A DNA stretch of 64,000 nucleotides from an uncultured Bacteroides sp. (GTDB lineage: Bacteria > Bacteroidota > Bacteroidia > Bacteroidales > Bacteroidaceae), in contig CAMFND010000093.1 in the NCBI GenBank assembly GCA_945965395.1, positions 1 through 64,000 of the forward strand. The letters are read 5' to 3'. This document shows positions 60,787-64,000 of the stretch, one piece after another. Both the position numbers and the translations under genes were made by a program. The notes below the pieces were generated by a model. The model worked only from the letters and a program-made list of their open reading frames with translations, was not told the origin of the DNA and made no database searches. Position 1 is the stretch's first letter. Each line of letters starts with the position of its first letter.

Positions 60787-60850
60787 CAGATGCACAGACT
60801 GCGACTTTTAAATTGTCCGGAAGAACCGGACTTTGCAGTCCATGCATCTG
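60787..60850 (-). terminator. Three-tier nested stem between panB and MFS
   Basis: CAGATGCA/TGCATCTG, GACTGC/GCAGTC, GTCCGG/CCGGAC nested; TGTTTTCT follows on the - strand. Confidence 0.55.
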
Positions 60851-60869
60851 CGGCTTATAAGTGATAATC

Positions 60870-61691
60870 TTAGTATTGTTCTGACTCGTTAGGGAAGTCA
60901 CAAGCTTTCACGTCGGCTACATAATGTCCGATGGCGTCGGTCATCACGGTGTTCAAGTCGGCATAGCGACGAAGGAAACGCGGACTGAATCCTTTAGTCA
61001 TACCCAGCATGTCAGTCACTACCAATACCTGTCCGTCTACTCCTCCACCGGCTCCGATTCCGATAACCGGAATAGTCAGTTCCTGAGCCACACGGGTTGC
61101 CAGTGCAGCCGGAATTTTCTCCAGCACCAGAGCGAAGCATCCGGCTTCTTCCAACAAACGCGCATCCTTGACCAGCTTTTCAGCTTCTGCGTCTTCTTTG
61201 GCGCGTACACCGTAAGTTCCATATTTATTGATAGACTGAGGCATCAGTCCCAGATGTCCCATCACGGGCATTCCGGCACCGATAATACGGCGAATCACGT
61301 CGATGACTTCTTCACCACCTTCCAGCTTCAGGGCATCGGCATGTGTTTCTTTCATGATGCGGATAGCATTGCGTACCCCGTCAAACGGATCTGCCTGATA
61401 AGAACCGAATGGCATATCCACCACTACCAATGCACGCTTCACACCGCGCATCACTGACTTTCCGTGATAAATCATCTGCTCCACGGTAATAGGCAAGGTC
61501 GTCACGTTACCCGCCATCACATTCGAAGCTGAATCACCTACCAGAATCACATCCACACCTGCGCCGTCTACAATCTGCGCCATTGTATAATCATAAGAGG
61601 TCAACATGGAAATCTTTTCACCTCTCTGTTTCATCTCAATCAAACGGTGAGTCGTTACCTTACGAGTATCACCAGAAAGATATCCTGCCAT
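60870..61691 (-). CDS. panB: 3-methyl-2-oxobutanoate hydroxymethyltransferase
   Basis: [64 protein letters not shown]. -7 box CAAAAATA at 61721-61728 (- strand) supports the start at 61691, not 61751. Confidence 0.95.
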   Translation of the reverse strand: MAGYLSGDTRKVTTHRLIEMKQRGEKISMLTSYDYTMAQIVDGAGVDVILVGDSASNVMAGNVTTLPITVEQMIYHGKSVMRGVKRALVVVDMPFGSYQADPFDGVRNAIRIMKETHADALKLEGGEEVIDVIRRIIGAGMPVMGHLGLMPQSINKYGTYGVRAKEDAEAEKLVKDARLLEEAGCFALVLEKIPAALATRVAQELTIPVIGIGAGGGVDGQVLVVTDMLGMTKGFSPRFLRRYADLNTVMTDAIGHYVADVKACDFPNESEQY

Positions 61692-61754
61692 AGTTTTCTT
61701 CTGAATTAATAAAATTTCCGCAAAAATAGCCGATTTTTCCGAATCAGACAAGCC

Positions 61755-62402
61755 TTACAGCAAGTTCATCATTTCTTCACAGGTAAAACAGGTGAAATCT
61801 GGAATCACCTGGGCGCACTGATTTTGAATGGCTTCCGCCGGATTGGTGGTGCTCAGTCCCACTACAGGCATGCCTGCTGCATTTCCCGCCTGAATGCCAT
61901 GGAACGAATCTTCAAACACGACGCAATTGGCCGGAAGCGTTTCGAAAACTTTGGCTCCAAGCAAAAAGCAATCGGGGTCCGGCTTGGATTTCTGAAACAT
62001 CTCGGCCGTGAGTATCCGGTCCACCATGTCCTTCAATTCAGGATGTGCCGCATACACATTGGCCATTTTCTTCTCGTTCGAGCTGGTCACTATGGCTATT
62101 TTTACTCCATGGGCACGAAGACTCTGCATGAACTCTGCCACTCCCGGCACATATTCATAGTGCATCTCCGTCTCGAAACGGTTCAGACCTTCTGTAATTT
62201 CAGCCTGTTCATGCTCCATTCCCTGAAAATAACGGTCGTAAATCTGCCGCAGCGTCTGTCCCTTGATGATTTTTCCGAATTCCTCGTATTCCGGATGGTA
62301 TTTCTTTCCCACCTCATTCCAGAAGATGCTGTACTGTGACTCAGTGTCCATCACTACTCCGTCAAAATCAAAAAGTGCCGCTACGCATTTAGTTTTGTCC
62401 AT
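61755..62402 (-). CDS. HAD hydrolase, beta-phosphoglucomutase-like
   Basis: ALFDFDGVVMDTESQYS, IVTSSNEKKM, KSKPDPDCFLLGA, VFEDSFHGIQAGNAAGM. Confidence 0.88.
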   Translation of the reverse strand: MDKTKCVAALFDFDGVVMDTESQYSIFWNEVGKKYHPEYEEFGKIIKGQTLRQIYDRYFQGMEHEQAEITEGLNRFETEMHYEYVPGVAEFMQSLRAHGVKIAIVTSSNEKKMANVYAAHPELKDMVDRILTAEMFQKSKPDPDCFLLGAKVFETLPANCVVFEDSFHGIQAGNAAGMPVVGLSTTNPAEAIQNQCAQVIPDFTCFTCEEMMNLL

Positions 62403-62458
62403 TGGTATGTTTAGTTTGATTTAACGGTACAAAGTTCTAAAATATTACCTCATATTCC

Positions 62459-62466
62459 TAACTTTG
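62459..62466 (+). promoter_or_regulatory. -7 promoter box for the MATE transporter
   Basis: TAACTTTG, 24 nt before the ATG. Confidence 0.5.
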
Positions 62467-62489
62467 GAAATTAAAATAAACAAACGTAC

Positions 62490-63851
62490 ATGAAAGAAAA
62501 CAATCCGCATATATTGGGAGAGGCCCCTATCGGGAAACTGCTGGTGGAATATTCCATTCCTGCCATTATCGGAATGACTCTGACTTCCCTGTATAACATC
62601 ATCGACAGTATTTTCATCGGTCATGGTGTGGGAGCTCTGGCCATCTCCGGTCTGGCCATTACCTTTCCGCTGATGAACCTGCTGGTAGCCTTCTGTACAC
62701 TGGTGGGCGTAGGAGGTGCCACACTTTCTTCCATCCGACTGGGACAGAAGGATAAAAAGGGGGCAGAAGATATTCTCGGCAACGTAGCAATTCTATGTGT
62801 CATTAATGCCATCTTCTACGGCGGACTGGCATTTATCTTTCTGGAACCGATTCTCTTTTTCTTCGGAGCCAGCGAAGCTACCCTGCCGTATGCCCGCGAT
62901 TTTATGCAGGTAATTTTGTTGGGCAGTCCGATTTCTTATGTCATGATCGGGCTTAACAACATCATGCGTGCCACCGGTTACCCCAAAAAAGCCATGCTTT
63001 CTTCCATGCTGACCGTAGGCTGCAACATTATTCTGGCTCCGATTTTCATTTTTGTACTGAACTGGGGAATCCGGGGAGCCGCACTTGCAACCATCTGTTC
63101 GCAATTTATCGGTATGCTGTGGGTATTATGCCACTTCTGCAATCCGAAGAGTTATATCCGGTTTCAGCGTCACAGCATGCAGTTAAAACGACACATCATG
63201 TCCCACATTTTTGCCATCGGCATGTCGCCCTTCGTTATGAATGTGTGTGCCTGCTGCATCGTGATTTTCATCAACAACCGTCTGCTCAACTATGGAGGTG
63301 ATATGGCCATCGGTGCATTCGGCATCCTCAACCGTATCCAGATGCTCTTTGTCATGATTGTAATGGGTATCACTATGGGAATGCAGCCCATTACGGGATA
63401 CAACTACGGCGCACAGAATTTCGACCGCGTAAAAAGAACCTTGAAACTGGGAATCACGGCAGGATGTATCATTACCACCTTAGGATTTATAATCGGTGAG
63501 CTGTTTCCCGGTGTATTTGTCGGCATGTTCACCGACAACCACGAACTGACTGATGAAGCGACACTGGCCCTGAGAATTGGTATTCTGTCCTTCCCGGTGG
63601 TAGGTGCACAGATTGTCATCACCCAGTTCTTTCAGTCCATCGGAAAGGCCCGGATTTCCATCTTCCTGTCTCTTTCCCGTCAGCTGCTCTTCCTTCTTCC
63701 AGGACTGGCTTTCCTTCCCCCCTTCTATGGCGTGGAAGGTGTATGGTTCAGCATGCCGTTGTCCGATGCATTAGCCTTCGCCGTGGCAGCTTTGATGCTG
63801 GCATACCACTACAAGAAAAAGATGTCAGGCACCGAGTTACGGACAGCTTAA
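62490..63851 (+). CDS. MATE-family efflux transporter
   Basis: PIGKLLVEYSIPAIIGMTLTSLYNIIDSIFIGHGVG; GITMGMQPITGYNYGAQNFDRVKR. Confidence 0.92.
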   Translation: MKENNPHILGEAPIGKLLVEYSIPAIIGMTLTSLYNIIDSIFIGHGVGALAISGLAITFPLMNLLVAFCTLVGVGGATLSSIRLGQKDKKGAEDILGNVAILCVINAIFYGGLAFIFLEPILFFFGASEATLPYARDFMQVILLGSPISYVMIGLNNIMRATGYPKKAMLSSMLTVGCNIILAPIFIFVLNWGIRGAALATICSQFIGMLWVLCHFCNPKSYIRFQRHSMQLKRHIMSHIFAIGMSPFVMNVCACCIVIFINNRLLNYGGDMAIGAFGILNRIQMLFVMIVMGITMGMQPITGYNYGAQNFDRVKRTLKLGITAGCIITTLGFIIGELFPGVFVGMFTDNHELTDEATLALRIGILSFPVVGAQIVITQFFQSIGKARISIFLSLSRQLLFLLPGLAFLPPFYGVEGVWFSMPLSDALAFAVAALMLAYHYKKKMSGTELRTA

Positions 63852-64000
63852 AAACTTTCTGAGAAAAGAAGAGCCAGATTCAGCACAGATACAATCACTG
63901 CCATGGTGTAAAGCACAAAACTGCTCCACCGGGAGTTGGCATATTGCCCCATGACCCGTTTAGAGGAGGTCAACCCTACCTGCAAGAAAATGGTAAAAGG
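63848..64000 (-). CDS. C-terminal end of membrane protein, possibly Nramp/MntH-type metal transporter (truncated by window end)
   Basis: Manual - strand translation PFTIFLQVGLTSSKRVMGQYANSRWSSFVLYTMAVIVSVLNLALLFSESF*; open across all 51 codons. Confidence 0.5.
   Translation of the reverse strand, partial: PFTIFLQVGLTSSKRVMGQYANSRWSSFVLYTMAVIVSVLNLALLFSESF

Overview
This is a chromosomal window from a Bacteroidaceae genome, probably Bacteroides or Phocaeicola. That placement is an inference from TAnnTTTG -7 promoter boxes and from protein families such as DUF4923, DUF4890, DUF4837, DUF3575 and BspA-like LRR. Most of it is core or near-core metabolism: hisC-hisB, nadC, rlmH, cdd, grpE-dnaJ, folC, galM-transporter-galK, rlmN, pdxA, ettA, panB. 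There are several transporters, a solitary TonB-dependent receptor, a heavy-metal RND efflux operon whose RND gene is fused to a TolC-like domain, and a GT2/HIT fusion + SpoIID + AmpG-like cassette. A tightly packed 9-gene operon runs from rlmN to a FucP-like MFS and carries an apparent CDP-activated head-group pathway (nucleotidyltransferase, ATP-grasp, CDP-alcohol phosphotransferase, UPF0104 membrane protein, HAD phosphatase). The AraC/DUF3575/BspA region and an orphan antitoxin look more accessory. I saw no rRNA, tRNA, CRISPR array or intact IS element. The most unusual structure is non-coding: three intergenic arrays of short palindromes at 9.0, 21.2 and 44.3 kb, all with an exact 22-bp pitch. 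Two share AGTACT arms, and one unit shows a compensatory arm change. The third has unrelated AAACG/CGTTT arms. I know of no named element that matches them.
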